Assembly (NCBI RefSeq): GCF_004329715.1
Contig: NZ_JXSY01000002.1
Coordinates: 186,001-250,000 of the forward strand
Source: Bowmanella sp. JS7-9
GTDB taxonomy: Bacteria > Pseudomonadota > Gammaproteobacteria > Enterobacterales > Alteromonadaceae
Direction of reading: 5' to 3'
DNA: 64,000 nt
Both the position numbers and the translations under genes were made by a program. Numbering within the stretch: position 1 is the first letter of the stretch; each line of letters starts with the position of its first letter. The notes beneath the pieces are model-generated. The model made no database searches and was not told the DNA's origin. It saw nothing but the letters and a program-made list of their open reading frames with translations. Shown in pieces: positions 18,553-28,109 of this stretch.

Positions 18553-19995
18553 TTAGTGCTCAGTTTCGGTGTGGGTGGTGAGAAGGTCAATCACGTCCTG
18601 ATGCTGTTTGCGTTTAGCTAAATCTAATGCGCTGTTGCCCCGTTTATTTTTTAACGACAGGTCGGCACCGTTTTTGATAAATAGCTGCAGATTCTGAATT
18701 TTTCCCAAATAGGCCGCGTCCATACTGGGCGTGTCACCATTATTGTTGGCAAGATTGATATTGGCACCTTGATCGACCAGCAAGCGAACTAACTCATGGT
18801 TATTTGTGTTCCAGCCAGCCACAATCAGTGCAGTGTCACCGCCGCTGGTTTGCGCGTTCAGGTTGGCGCCTTGCTTAATCAGTTGTGTTGCGCCAGTGAG
18901 CAAATAGGGATCATCTTTAAATGCCGCAATAAACCGGGGCAGTACTGCGCTGTCAGGATGATGAAGTCGTTGGCGATCTGTCAAATCCGACTGCAATTGT
19001 TTGAACAAGTCTTTGCGCTTCTCCAGTAAGGCAAATTCAAACACCGACATGGTATGAATCCTTACGTTTTCAATCTGCACGCCGTGTTGGATTAACGCAG
19101 TTGCAAACGCAGGGCGGTTGTGCAAAACAGCCTGATAAAATAGCTCTTCCAATACGGGCGCTGCGGGGAGGCGAGCACTATCCAACGAACGCTCGAACCC
19201 GGCTAAATCGTTATTTTGTAGCTGCACAATCAGCTCATGTTGCGTCACTGTCGCTGCTGGGGTTTGATGAATAATCTCACTCAGCCATGGATAGTAGGTC
19301 GACACCCGGGTGTAATATTCGCCGACGCCATAATGCCCTTCAGCATATCCACGTCCATCCTGATAGGAGCTGACGCCAATGACATATAACTGATTATTTT
19401 GCTCAATAAATGCTGGGCCGCCGCTGTCGCCGCGCGAGCTGATACCTTCAAATTCCGTAGCGTTTTGTGGATCATTAAAGGTAAAGCCAATTACTTGTTC
19501 TGTAACCGCATCGACGGTGTTGGTTGCCGCTCGTTGTTGGTAATCATCTCTGATCAGGCCATCCTGCCCATTGCCGTAGGTTCCGCGCCCGACAAACACC
19601 ACCGGCTGATTTAACTCATTCTGCAGTTGGTAGAGTTTGACAGGCTGACCGGTAAGGATCGGATCTTTAAGCTGCACTAATGCGATGTCATGGTTTTCAT
19701 CATGAGCGCGGGTAAAGCTCGGATGTACAATTATCGATGCAATCCGGTATGGCTTTTCCAGATGCCTGGCCCGAAAAAGTGAGGTTTCTTTGCCTTCTAC
19801 GCAGTGGGCTGCGGTCAATAACCAGGTTGGCTCAATCAGGGTGGCAGCACATCCGCCAACATACGCAACAGACGTGGAGTACTGCTCTGCAAGCGCCAGG
19901 TATTTTTGATCATTTACATCATGGCGGATAACAATTGCGCTGGCCTGATGAAGGGCAAGTGTCGACGCAATCAGTATATAAATTAAATACTTCAT
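18553..19995 (-). CDS. Secreted trypsin-like serine protease fused to ankyrin repeats
   Basis: 480 residues. A signal peptide (1-20, ending QASA) precedes an S1 trypsin-like domain with the complete triad His64 (TAAHC), Asp103 (HDIALV) and Ser191 (GDSGGP), and Cys49 pairing with Cys65. From about residue 250 the protein changes to helical ankyrin-like repeats; the clearest units are around GANLNAQTSGGDTALIVAG, GANINLANNNGDTPSMDA and GADLSLKNKRGNSALDLA, separated by about 33 residues. The pairing of an exported protease with a protein-binding ankyrin array suggests a substrate- or inhibitor-docking role outside the cytoplasm. Single gene, flanked by accessory genes. Confidence 0.85.
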   Translation of the reverse strand: MKYLIYILIASTLALHQASAIVIRHDVNDQKYLALAEQYSTSVAYVGGCAATLIEPTWLLTAAHCVEGKETSLFRARHLEKPYRIASIIVHPSFTRAHDENHDIALVQLKDPILTGQPVKLYQLQNELNQPVVFVGRGTYGNGQDGLIRDDYQQRAATNTVDAVTEQVIGFTFNDPQNATEFEGISSRGDSGGPAFIEQNNQLYVIGVSSYQDGRGYAEGHYGVGEYYTRVSTYYPWLSEIIHQTPAATVTQHELIVQLQNNDLAGFERSLDSARLPAAPVLEELFYQAVLHNRPAFATALIQHGVQIENVRIHTMSVFEFALLEKRKDLFKQLQSDLTDRQRLHHPDSAVLPRFIAAFKDDPYLLTGATQLIKQGANLNAQTSGGDTALIVAGWNTNNHELVRLLVDQGANINLANNNGDTPSMDAAYLGKIQNLQLFIKNGADLSLKNKRGNSALDLAKRKQHQDVIDLLTTHTETEH

Positions 19996-20176
19996 TCCGG
20001 TTCCTTGTATTGCGCTCTAAGGCCACCGCAAAAGTCCGCGGCAGTGGACTGCAACTCAAGTGTATTGTCCGCCACAGGCGTAATGCCGATAGGTAGCCTT
20101 TGAGTGTGATTGGGTTTACTTCGTCCAAAAATCGAATTTAATTGAGAATCACACCCAGCGAACGCAAGTGAGCAAA

Positions 20177-20524
20177 CTATGTTGGCTTATTAAGTGCGTT
20201 TTTGCGCATCAACCAAACCATGCCAATTGTCGGTAACGTAGGCAAGAGGATGATAAAAAACTCGTGATACAACCATGAGAACCACGACAGTACAAAAATA
20301 AGGAAGTAATAGCCAATATGTTTGACCTGTGCCCCTAACGCTAAAAGCAGAATGGGTGCTGGAATGAGATAAAAGAAATACAGCAATGTTTTGACAAAAG
20401 TTGGGATTGTATCGTCGTCGATGCAACCGCATGCACCTGTAGGGTAAGCAGCAAGTACTAAAATAAAAATGAGAGCAATTGCTATTCCATTAGACTTCAA
20501 TTTTATTGCATCCCCTGAGTGCAT
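20177..20524 (-). CDS. Membrane protein of unknown function
   Basis: 115 residues if read from the ATG at 20524; a TTG twenty codons upstream would lengthen it, but it lies in a stretch that also looks like a promoter (TTGACT with TTTTAT 18 bases on). Three hydrophobic segments are visible (IAIALIFILVLAAY; LLYFFYLIPAPILLLALG; YYFLIFVLSWFSWLY) and a short basic C-terminus. There is no good ribosome binding site. The area is AT-rich compared with neighbours. Family not recognised. Confidence 0.5.
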   Translation of the reverse strand: MHSGDAIKLKSNGIAIALIFILVLAAYPTGACGCIDDDTIPTFVKTLLYFFYLIPAPILLLALGAQVKHIGYYFLIFVLSWFSWLYHEFFIILLPTLPTIGMVWLMRKNALNKPT

Positions 20525-20701
20525 AAAACGTTTATAAGACTGTAAGCGCGTTAGATAAAAACAGGTGTCCGTATAGATAGTCAATATATGTCTGAAATTA
20601 TTGGTGTATCAAGTGGTTGGTTTATGAATTTGGCAGGGTGAAGTGTTATGTCTACATGCGGATTGGAATAAACCAAAAAGCGCTTCCTCTTGGTCTTGAA
20701 T

Positions 20702-20731
20702 AGTAGCAGCCTTACTCAAAAGGCTGCTACT
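20702..20731. repeat. Perfect 12-bp inverted repeat (possible terminator stem)
   Basis: AGTAGCAGCCTT and its exact complement are separated by six bases. It lies 19 bp past the DUF3016 gene stop, where a terminator would be expected, but no T run follows on that strand, so it may be a transcript-stabilising hairpin instead. Confidence 0.55.
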
Positions 20732-20749
20732 GACGTAGTAACGATCTGG

Positions 20750-21262
20750 TTAAATGTTGTCTAAAATTTTCAGGCTAGGAATCAATATTTCCTGGCAGTA
20801 TTGATTGATAAGCTTTTTTTCCAGATAAAGCGTTTCGCCATCAGCCAGTTTACGTTTATCAGCCAGCGTATGCTCTATGGCTTTTTCTTTTATGTTTTGA
20901 ACCTGTGATAAAATGACGTTCCCTGATTTATCTTTTATCTCAATGAGAAATTTCATGCGAGGGTAATCGGTTTCTCTGATGTATCTGCGGTGGTATGGGA
21001 GTTTTGCAGCCGCCACACCGGCTAAATCGATATCGAGAAACGTCACATTCACGAATAAATCATCAGGCATATCATCCAGATTCTTTTTGAAAGTATATGT
21101 TAAATCAGCCTTCAAATTCTCAATGAATTTAATTGAGTTTTTCGCGCCTGCTCTGACATCTTTGAAATTGCTTACATCACTAAATTCTACGTTTACAGCG
21201 CTTGCTGCTGCACCTGAAAGGGTCATTAGTACTGACGCAAATAACGCTTTGAATATTTTCAT
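20750..21262 (-). CDS. DUF3016 family exported protein
   Basis: 170 residues from the ATG at 21262, with AAGGTG upstream. A signal peptide (to about residue 22, SGAAASA) is followed by VNVEFSDVSNFKDVRAG, the opening strand typical of DUF3016 proteins, then a long alternating strand/helix domain ending KLINQYCQEILIPSLKIL. The family is found in gammaproteobacteria and Xanthomonadales and has no known role; a periplasmic location is the only firm statement. It is monocistronic with a gene-free gap upstream. Confidence 0.7.
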   Translation of the reverse strand: MKIFKALFASVLMTLSGAAASAVNVEFSDVSNFKDVRAGAKNSIKFIENLKADLTYTFKKNLDDMPDDLFVNVTFLDIDLAGVAAAKLPYHRRYIRETDYPRMKFLIEIKDKSGNVILSQVQNIKEKAIEHTLADKRKLADGETLYLEKKLINQYCQEILIPSLKILDNI

Positions 21263-21726
21263 AATCACACCTTGATTTTCTAGTTAAACACTCTTGTTCC
21301 ATGAGGAAAGTATATTGACTACTCGTTTTAAACCAGCGTGCTTTCGAATCGCACAAAAACCATACTGGTATGAGATACTGTGCACGTCAAGCAACGTGAC
21401 ATATCTTTATTTTCAAATCAAAGAAACAAATACGTAGCAAACGTTTAAATATGCAAGAAGCCTATTTTTAATTTACATTGCGAGTTTCCTGCAGGGCTTA
21501 ACTAACACTAAATCATCCCATGTTATTCATTGTCGGAATAAATACGATTGGGAAGGGATACAGGTCAATAAAGCGAGCATTTTCTGGTGATAAGAGCATC
21601 CATGCCGGCGACAGTCATGCACTGCTGAGTGAGGCGTTATCCGACATAGGGTAATTTCTACTGGTTTTTTGGCGTTATGCAGATTAGCGTAGGGCTTTTA
21701 ATCCTGTAATTACCGAGGGAGTTGTT
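21263..21726. other. Gene-free stretch of 464 bp
   Basis: No convincing ORF, tRNA or repeat family. It must hold the divergent promoters of the DUF3016 gene and the 142-residue protein gene. The only structure I see is a small palindrome, CATACTGGTATG, at 21361-21372. The left half is AT-rich. Confidence 0.5.
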
Positions 21727-22155
21727 ATGAAAAAATGGATAGTGGCGGGTATGGTTGCGTTATCAAGTATGAGTGTGCAGGCTAATACCGCTGAATTCGG
21801 GCGTTGTCTGGTTGACGCATTAAATGGCAAAGAACGAAAAACGCTGGCGAAGTGGATTTACTTTGCTATGGCTGCGCACCCTGAAATTGAGCAGTTTTCC
21901 AACATAAGTCAATCGGACAAAAATGCTACGGATAAATTTGTAGGTGGTTTGATCACGCGTCTACTTACCGAAAACTGTGCGACTGAATTCAAAGTGGCAC
22001 AAAAGTCTGATCCACAGGCGGTTGAAAAAGCATTTGAGCTGGTAGGCCAGGTAGCCATGCAGGAACTGATGAATAACGACTCAGTAATGACTGCAATTAC
22101 TTCTTATGCACAATATGCAGATATGGAAAAAATTGGCAGTATGATGCGGGATTAA
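21727..22155 (+). CDS. Exported helical protein of unknown function
   Basis: 142 residues. The N-terminus MKKWIVAGMVALSSMSVQA is a signal peptide with cleavage before NTAEF. The mature part is mostly alpha-helical with two cysteines (in GRCLVD and ENCATE) that probably form a disulfide, and conserved-looking WIYFAMAAHPEI. A GAGGGAG ribosome binding site lies close to the ATG. The stop overlaps the stop of the convergent solute-binding-protein gene. The family is not one I can name; a small periplasmic protein is likely. Confidence 0.65.
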   Translation: MKKWIVAGMVALSSMSVQANTAEFGRCLVDALNGKERKTLAKWIYFAMAAHPEIEQFSNISQSDKNATDKFVGGLITRLLTENCATEFKVAQKSDPQAVEKAFELVGQVAMQELMNNDSVMTAITSYAQYADMEKIGSMMRD

Positions 22156-23012
22156 TGCTGCGTTGCCGCTGCCGTTTCGCCCGGGTTAAACCACAACTCT
22201 TTGCGTTGTATGGGAACCCCATCGGGCAGGAATGGATTGTGTAGGTGAATAACCCGACGGTTATCAATATTCAGGCGCTCAATGGTGCTGGCAAAATACT
22301 CTGTAAATAGCGCAGCAAACCGGCCATCACTGAGCGCACGTTCTAAGCCAGTCAGAATGTCGTTTGCCAGCTTGTCATTGGCTTTATTGACGTAAATGTA
22401 ATAGGCCGCAGGGTAGGCCAGCAGGATATGCTGATCGATGACGATGGGAAGACCCTGGTGTTGGCCCAGATCGTGCTCAATTTCAATCGCGGCACGTGGA
22501 AAATAATGTACGCGACCGCGCGCCAGCATCTCGTACATATTGTCATAGCCGCTGCTTGCAAATACATCGAAATGATTGGCCTGGAGTATTTTGGTATCTG
22601 TCCAAGCGTGAAACTGCGTTGCTGTAAGATTGCGCAATTCACGCGCTGTGGCATTGGCTAACAGATTGGGATTTTCAGCATTGATTAATGCCAATCGCAG
22701 CCCATACATGCCGCGCATAATTGGAAAATGTACCGCCTGAAAGCGCTCGACACGCTCTTTTGTAGCACTGCCAAACAACACATCAATGCCGTCATTATGC
22801 TCGAGCTTCAACATAGTTTGTGGTTTGGGCATATCCGTACCAAAGGGCACTGCAAGATAGTGTTTTTCTGGGTGATAAGACAGCGCCAGCTTTAATACCG
22901 CCAGCGCGTAGTCGTTACGTTCTGCTGTGCCGGGATAAACCACGTGCTGAGGCTGCATGGCCGACACAGATAGGCTTAACATACCGATATAAAGCAATAG
23001 AAGTCGTAACAT
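22152..23012 (-). CDS. Periplasmic solute-binding-like protein (SBP type 3 fold, degenerate)
   Basis: 286 residues with a signal peptide (LLLLYIGMLSLSVSA). The layout resembles amino-acid-type periplasmic binding proteins: two alpha/beta lobes with LLANATARELRNLTATQF near the hinge and ILLAYPAAYYIYVNKANDKLAN before the C-terminal helix. No ABC transporter partner is nearby, and the usual ligand motifs are not obvious. Such stand-alone proteins are frequent in Alteromonadales and Shewanella and may sense rather than transport. Convergent with, and overlapping by four bases, the small exported protein gene. Confidence 0.68.
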   Translation of the reverse strand: MLRLLLLYIGMLSLSVSAMQPQHVVYPGTAERNDYALAVLKLALSYHPEKHYLAVPFGTDMPKPQTMLKLEHNDGIDVLFGSATKERVERFQAVHFPIMRGMYGLRLALINAENPNLLANATARELRNLTATQFHAWTDTKILQANHFDVFASSGYDNMYEMLARGRVHYFPRAAIEIEHDLGQHQGLPIVIDQHILLAYPAAYYIYVNKANDKLANDILTGLERALSDGRFAALFTEYFASTIERLNIDNRRVIHLHNPFLPDGVPIQRKELWFNPGETAAATQH

Positions 23013-23061
23013 AACGCAATCTGTAGTGACGCAGTAAAGCTGATAGTTGGTCCGATAAAGT

Positions 23062-23087
23062 AAAAGGGCTGTCGATTGACAGCCCTG
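23062..23087 (-). terminator. Terminator after prs
   Basis: Stem AGGGCTGTC/GACAGCCCT with a four-base loop and a short T run (TTTTA) on the minus strand, just past the prs stop. Confidence 0.7.
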
Positions 23088-23095
23088 TTTATCTC

Positions 23096-24043
23096 TTAGT
23101 ATTCGAACATCGCAGAGATAGACTCTTCGTTGCTCACCCGGCGGATAGCTTCGGCCAGCATATTCGACAGGGTTAACTGACGGACTTTGTTCAGTTTCTG
23201 CATTTCGTCCGTTAGCGGGATACTGTCGGTCACGACGATTTCATCCAGCTCTGAATTTTTCAGATTTTCAACCGCGTTTCCACTGAATACCGGGTGGGTA
23301 GCGTAAGCAAATACGCGTTTCGCACCCGCAGCCTTAAGCGCAGCGGCGGCTTTACACAGGGTGCCACCAGTATCAATCATATCGTCGACGATAATACAAT
23401 CGCGGCCGGATACATCACCGATAATGTGCATTACCTGAGCCACGTTGGCCTGTGGACGACGTTTGTCGATAATCGCCAAATCCAAATCGTTGAGTAACTT
23501 AGCCAAAGCGCGGGCACGTACCACACCACCAATATCAGGCGATACCACCACCGGGTTATCCCACTGACGGCTGCGGATGTCTTCCAGCAGAATTGGCGTA
23601 CCAAAGGCGTTATCTACCGGTACATCGAAGAAACCCTGGATCTGCTCGGCGTGCAGGTCAACGGTCAGAACGCGGTCAACCCCGACGTTAGACAAAAAGT
23701 CAGCTACCACACGAGAGGTAATCGGTACACGCGCAGAACGCACACGACGGTCCTGACGGGCATAACCAAAGTAAGGAATAACCGCAGTAATACGGCCTGC
23801 CGATGCGCGACGCAGGGCGTCGATCATCACAATTAATTCCATCAGGTTATCGTTGGTAGGAGCACAGGTAGATTGGAGGATAAAGACATCGGAGCCGCGG
23901 ACGTTTTCATGGATCTCGACGCTGATTTCACCGTCACTGAATCGTCCGACACTGGCGTGTCCTAGTTTGGTGTACAAGCGGTCGGCGATTTTCTGAGCAA
24001 GCTCGGGTACGGCATTACCTGCAAAGAGCTTCATATCTGGCAC
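23096..24043 (-). CDS. prs: Ribose-phosphate pyrophosphokinase
   Basis: 315 residues, standard length. It starts [17 protein letters not shown] from a GTG at 24043 with GAGG upstream, the same N-terminus as the enterobacterial enzyme, which also uses GTG. Conserved segments include the ATP-site flexible loop [13 protein letters not shown] and the PRPP-binding motif [14 protein letters not shown]. It makes PRPP from ribose 5-phosphate and ATP for nucleotides, histidine and tryptophan. It follows ispE and lolB in the conserved lolB-ispE-prs order, with no tRNA in the 131-bp gap. Confidence 0.97.
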   Translation of the reverse strand: MPDMKLFAGNAVPELAQKIADRLYTKLGHASVGRFSDGEISVEIHENVRGSDVFILQSTCAPTNDNLMELIVMIDALRRASAGRITAVIPYFGYARQDRRVRSARVPITSRVVADFLSNVGVDRVLTVDLHAEQIQGFFDVPVDNAFGTPILLEDIRSRQWDNPVVVSPDIGGVVRARALAKLLNDLDLAIIDKRRPQANVAQVMHIIGDVSGRDCIIVDDMIDTGGTLCKAAAALKAAGAKRVFAYATHPVFSGNAVENLKNSELDEIVVTDSIPLTDEMQKLNKVRQLTLSNMLAEAIRRVSNEESISAMFEY

Positions 24044-24174
24044 GTTGTGATCCTCGGTTGGTGGTTTACGCTTTCATCAAATTGTCATACCCGCCATGTA
24101 GCATAGCCGGTTGTAAGTAAAATTCCTGCTGATGCGCCGTGCATCATGCGGTCGTTATTGCTCATTTTCCCTGC

Positions 24175-25038
24175 CTATTTGCTCTTTTCCTGCAGGGTTG
24201 CCAGTAAGGTAATTACTGGTGATTCATTAACGCCTTTTGCGACAAAACCACCTAAATGTGTCGGACGGGCGGCAAAGCATTCTTCTGCTTGCTGACGATC
24301 CGTAAAGCGGGCAAATACACATGCCCCTGTGCCCGTCATGCGCGACGGCGCGTATTCTAACAACCAGCCAAAGGCGTTTGCAACTTCGGGATACAGGGCA
24401 AAAACCCTTTCCTGACAATCATTTCGGGTGGTGTCAAAGTCGTAACGTTCTGGCCCAATAGGCTGTGTATTACGCGGCAAATCCGCATAACCAAAGACTT
24501 CCGCGGTGCTCACGTGGCAATTGGGAGCCAGTACCACATAGTAATATTCAGGCTGTGGCAGCGGGATTAATTGCTCTCCCACGCCGTTGGCAAAAGCCGT
24601 GCGTCCGCGTATAAAAACCGGTACATCTGCGCCGAGGGTTAACCCCAGTTCAGCCAGTTCATCTTCGCTTAAACCAGTTTGCCATAAATAATTGAGTGCC
24701 AGCAGGGTAGTCGCTGCATCAGATGAGCCGCCGCCAATGCCACCGCCCATAGGTAAACGCTTGGTCAGGCCAATAGTCACGCCCAGCGGACTTTGGCTAC
24801 GCTGCTGCAGCAAACGTGCTGCGCGGATAATCAGGTTATCTTCGTCATTGACACCCGCTAACGGTTCACGCATGCAAATCATGCCGTTTGGATTTATCTC
24901 AAAGGTCAACTCATCGCCAAAATCGAGCATCTGAAACAGCGATTGCAACTGATGATAGCCATTGGGTAAGCGACCCAAAATGTGTAAAAACAGGTTAAGT
25001 TTGGCAGGCGCCGGCCAGCGCATTAATTGAGTGTCCAT
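24175..25038 (-). CDS. ispE: 4-diphosphocytidyl-2-C-methyl-D-erythritol kinase
   Basis: A 287-residue GHMP kinase. The N-terminal WPAPAKLNLFLHILGRLPNGYH is the classic IspE start and the phosphate loop is PMGGGIGGGSSDAA (about residues 92-105). It phosphorylates CDP-ME in the MEP isoprenoid pathway. Its ATG at 25038 overlaps the end of lolB by 16 bases, consistent with one transcript lolB-ispE-prs. Confidence 0.96.
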   Translation of the reverse strand: MDTQLMRWPAPAKLNLFLHILGRLPNGYHQLQSLFQMLDFGDELTFEINPNGMICMREPLAGVNDEDNLIIRAARLLQQRSQSPLGVTIGLTKRLPMGGGIGGGSSDAATTLLALNYLWQTGLSEDELAELGLTLGADVPVFIRGRTAFANGVGEQLIPLPQPEYYYVVLAPNCHVSTAEVFGYADLPRNTQPIGPERYDFDTTRNDCQERVFALYPEVANAFGWLLEYAPSRMTGTGACVFARFTDRQQAEECFAARPTHLGGFVAKGVNESPVITLLATLQEKSK

Positions 25039-25595
25039 TGGCTGATTTTTATTTTGATTGAACGTTGATTATCTATGAGCGTGATGTGATGGGGCAGTAC
25101 AACCCCATCGACAATCCGGTAGTCGCTGTATTGTATTTGCCAGTTATCGGCAGTCAGGCTTTGTAACCAGCCTTCAGGGGCAAAAGAAGGTGCCGCGTAA
25201 CCGTTGAATTGCCCCTTGAGCCATTGTGGCAACTGGCTTGTGGGTAAATGCCAGCCGGTCAGGCGCCATAGCAGATTTTCAGTCTGGGTATCCTGATATT
25301 CGCCATCATCCAGCGTCAGGGTGGCCAGGTTTTGACGCTGGCTCAGGCCCATTACACGGGTGCCGATAAGCGTGGTAATAGCCATATCAAAATCGTCCTG
25401 ATTTTGCTGCCAACTGATATAAGCACTGTGTTTTTCGTTGGCGTCTTTATACAAAATACGGCCGCTGATTTGCCAGATTTGTAATGTGGTTAACTGGGTC
25501 TGGTGTGCTTCGGAGTCGGCATTGAGGCGCACTGCACGCGGCGCCTGACAGGCCGTCAGCGCGAGCAAAATCAGCAAAGCGAAAAGTAATCGCAT
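25023..25595 (-). CDS. lolB: Outer-membrane lipoprotein LolB
   Basis: 190 residues from the ATG at 25595, which starts a lipoprotein signal (MRLLFALLILLALTAC, Cys16). Longer in-frame starts exist but read into the hemA promoter region. The mature part has the LolB pattern: an early WQISGRILYKD strand and GWHLPTSQLPQWLKGQ in the middle. LolB accepts lipoproteins from LolA and inserts them in the outer membrane. First gene of lolB-ispE-prs, divergent from hemA, the usual gammaproteobacterial arrangement. Confidence 0.93.
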   Translation of the reverse strand: MRLLFALLILLALTACQAPRAVRLNADSEAHQTQLTTLQIWQISGRILYKDANEKHSAYISWQQNQDDFDMAITTLIGTRVMGLSQRQNLATLTLDDGEYQDTQTENLLWRLTGWHLPTSQLPQWLKGQFNGYAAPSFAPEGWLQSLTADNWQIQYSDYRIVDGVVLPHHITLIDNQRSIKIKISQWTLN

Positions 25596-25734
25596 AGGGC
25601 ATCCCTGTTGAATAAGGCCTATATGGGAACACAAGCAGGCAGATGCTTTCAATAGTTTCACCTTTTGCGTACAATGCCGCGCTGAAAATAAATCCGGCAA
25701 TAACGCTACTAATAAAGGCCAGCAAGCACGCCCC

Positions 25735-26994
25735 ATGAGTCTGATCGTTCTGGGTATTAACCACAAAACCGCCCCGGTAGAAATTCGCGAAAAGGTTGCG
25801 TTTGCGCCTGAGCAGATGGCGGTTGCCTATCAGTCGTTGCTGGAAAATACCCGTTGTAGTGAGTCTGTCATTCTGTCCACCTGTAATCGCACCGAATTGT
25901 ATTGTTTTGGTGATGATGCATTAAATGCGGAAGAGTTACGTCACTGGATTGGTCAGTTCCATGATGTACCAGCGCAGGCGCTGGATGGACAAAGTTATCA
26001 GCACCATGATGCCGATGCCGTGCGTCATTTAATTCGCGTCGCCGCCGGGCTGGATTCTATGGTGCTGGGCGAACCGCAGATTTTCGGCCAGTTAAAACAG
26101 GCATTCGGCCAGGCCAAACATAGTGGCAATATCAGCGGATTTTTTGACCGCTTGTTTCAGCACAGTTTTGCTACCGCCAAGCGCATTCGTACCGAGACAG
26201 ATATTGGTGCCAACGCCGTTTCTGTGGCATTTGCTGCGGTGCAACTGGCCAAACATATCTTTGCCGATCTGCATAAAAACAAAGTCTTGCTTATTGGCGC
26301 CGGTGAAACCATCGAATTGGTGGCCAAGCACCTCAAAGAACAGCATGTCAGCAAAATTTTAGTGGCCAACCGCACGGTGAGCCGCGCAGAAGAGCTGGCA
26401 CAGAGTCTTGATGCCGAGGCTATCACTCTGGCGCAAGTGCCTGAGCGCTTGCATGAGGCGGATATTGTGATCAGTTCTACTGCCAGCCAGTTACCTATCT
26501 TAGGTAAAGGCGTGGTGGAAAGTGCGTTAAAACGTCGCCGCTATAAACCCATGTTGCTGCTTGACCTTGCCGTACCGCGGGACATTGAGCCACAGGTAGA
26601 TGAATTGGGTGATGCCTACCTGTACAGCGTGGATAACCTGCAAAAAATTGTGCAGCAGAATGTGGCCAATCGTGAAGAAGCCGCGCGTCAGGCTGAGGTA
26701 ATCCTCGAGGCCCAGGTACAGCAGTTTATTGAATGGCAACGGGCGCAGAGTTCACTGGATTTGTTACTGGATTATCGTAAAAGTGCCGAGCAGGCCAAGC
26801 AACGTTTGTTAGAACGGGCGCTGAATCAATTACAGGAAGGTGCGCAACCTTCGCAGATAATCACGGAACTGGCGTCTAAACTGACAAACAACTTAATTCA
26901 TGCGCCCACTCAGGCGATTAAACAGGCTGCCGCCGCTGATGACCAGCAGGCATTGGCAGTCTTAAGAAAGTCACTCGGTCTGGACGAGCAATAA
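25735..26994 (+). CDS. hemA: Glutamyl-tRNA reductase
   Basis: 419 residues. The opening GINHKTAPVEIREK and the catalytic Cys50 in STCNRTELY identify it; the NADPH-binding GAGETIELVA follows near 184-193, and the C-terminal helical dimerisation region ends the protein. It reduces glutamyl-tRNA to glutamate-1-semialdehyde, the first step of C5 haem biosynthesis. It heads hemA-prfA-prmC and is divergent from lolB. A TACAAT hexamer at 25670-25675 may be its -10 box. Confidence 0.97.
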   Translation: MSLIVLGINHKTAPVEIREKVAFAPEQMAVAYQSLLENTRCSESVILSTCNRTELYCFGDDALNAEELRHWIGQFHDVPAQALDGQSYQHHDADAVRHLIRVAAGLDSMVLGEPQIFGQLKQAFGQAKHSGNISGFFDRLFQHSFATAKRIRTETDIGANAVSVAFAAVQLAKHIFADLHKNKVLLIGAGETIELVAKHLKEQHVSKILVANRTVSRAEELAQSLDAEAITLAQVPERLHEADIVISSTASQLPILGKGVVESALKRRRYKPMLLLDLAVPRDIEPQVDELGDAYLYSVDNLQKIVQQNVANREEAARQAEVILEAQVQQFIEWQRAQSSLDLLLDYRKSAEQAKQRLLERALNQLQEGAQPSQIITELASKLTNNLIHAPTQAIKQAAAADDQQALAVLRKSLGLDEQ

Positions 26995-27020
26995 ACCTCG
27001 TTTGATCACACAGGAACACT

Positions 27021-28109
27021 ATGAAAGACAGCGTAATTCGTAAATTAGAGTCGTTAGCCGAACGGTTTGAGGAAGTGCAGGCGTTATTAAGCGATCCTGA
27101 CGTTATCGGTAATCAGGAGCGTTTTCGTGCGCTGTCGAAGGAATATGCGCAACTGGAAGACACGGTAAAGTGTTTTCGTGATTATCAGCAGGCGGCCGAA
27201 GATTTGACCAGTGCCGAAGAGATGCTGCAAGAAGATGACGCTGAAATGCGTGCCATGGCAAAGGATGAGATACAGCAGGCCAAAGAAACAATGGCCAATC
27301 TGGAGCAGGAACTGCAGATCCTGTTGCTGCCAAAAGATCCCAATGACGATAACAACTGCTTTTTGGAAATCCGTGCCGGCGCCGGTGGGGACGAAGCCGC
27401 CATTTTCGCTGGTGATTTGTTCCGTATGTATAGCCGTTATTCAGAAGGCCGCGGCTGGCGCGTGGAGCTGGTTAGCTGTAATGAAGGCGAGCACGGTGGC
27501 TATAAAGAAATTATCGCCAATGTAGTCGGCGAGGGCGTGTACGGCATTATGAAGTTTGAGTCCGGTGGTCACCGCGTCCAGCGCGTACCGGAAACCGAAT
27601 CCCAGGGACGTATTCATACCTCGGCCTGTACCGTGGCAGTACTGCCAGAGATCCCGGAGTCCGAAGCAATTACGATTAACCCGGCGGACTTACGCGTCGA
27701 TACTTTCCGCGCCAGTGGTGCCGGTGGTCAGCACGTTAACAAAACCGACTCGGCAATTCGGGTTACCCACCTGCCAACCGGTATTGTGGTGGAATGTCAG
27801 GACGAACGTTCGCAGCATAAAAACCGCGCTAAGGCCATGTCCGTGTTACAGGCGCGGTTAAATCAGCTGGAGCAGGATAAACGCGACCGTGAAGAAGCCA
27901 GCACACGTAAATTATTGGTCGGCAGTGGTGACCGTTCCGAGCGGATCCGCACTTATAACTACCCACAGGGGCGTGTAACTGATCACCGCATCAACCTGAC
28001 CCTGTATAAACTGGATGAGGTGATGCAGGGCGATTTGGAAGGGCTGTTCCAGCCAATTATGCAAGAGCACCAGGCTGACTTGCTGGCTTCACTGTCGGGT
28101 GAGCAGTGA
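27021..28109 (+). CDS. prfA: Peptide chain release factor 1
   Basis: 362 residues. The catalytic GGQ is at 235-237 (GAGGQHVN), and the codon-selecting PxT appears as PET at 190-192 in [15 protein letters not shown], marking RF1 (UAA/UAG) and not RF2. CACAGGA precedes the ATG. Directly followed by prmC, which methylates the GGQ glutamine. Confidence 0.97.
   Translation: MKDSVIRKLESLAERFEEVQALLSDPDVIGNQERFRALSKEYAQLEDTVKCFRDYQQAAEDLTSAEEMLQEDDAEMRAMAKDEIQQAKETMANLEQELQILLLPKDPNDDNNCFLEIRAGAGGDEAAIFAGDLFRMYSRYSEGRGWRVELVSCNEGEHGGYKEIIANVVGEGVYGIMKFESGGHRVQRVPETESQGRIHTSACTVAVLPEIPESEAITINPADLRVDTFRASGAGGQHVNKTDSAIRVTHLPTGIVVECQDERSQHKNRAKAMSVLQARLNQLEQDKRDREEASTRKLLVGSGDRSERIRTYNYPQGRVTDHRINLTLYKLDEVMQGDLEGLFQPIMQEHQADLLASLSGEQ

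Noticed and set aside
18486-18581. 31-codon plus-strand ORF with a good ribosome binding site
   Set aside because: It overlaps the 3' end of the convergent protease gene, has no recognisable feature and is short enough to occur by chance. Kept only as context for the MarR finding.
24044-24174. tRNA gene between prs and ispE
   Set aside because: Some gammaproteobacteria have a tRNA here. I found no cloverleaf or T-loop sequence in this 131-bp gap.
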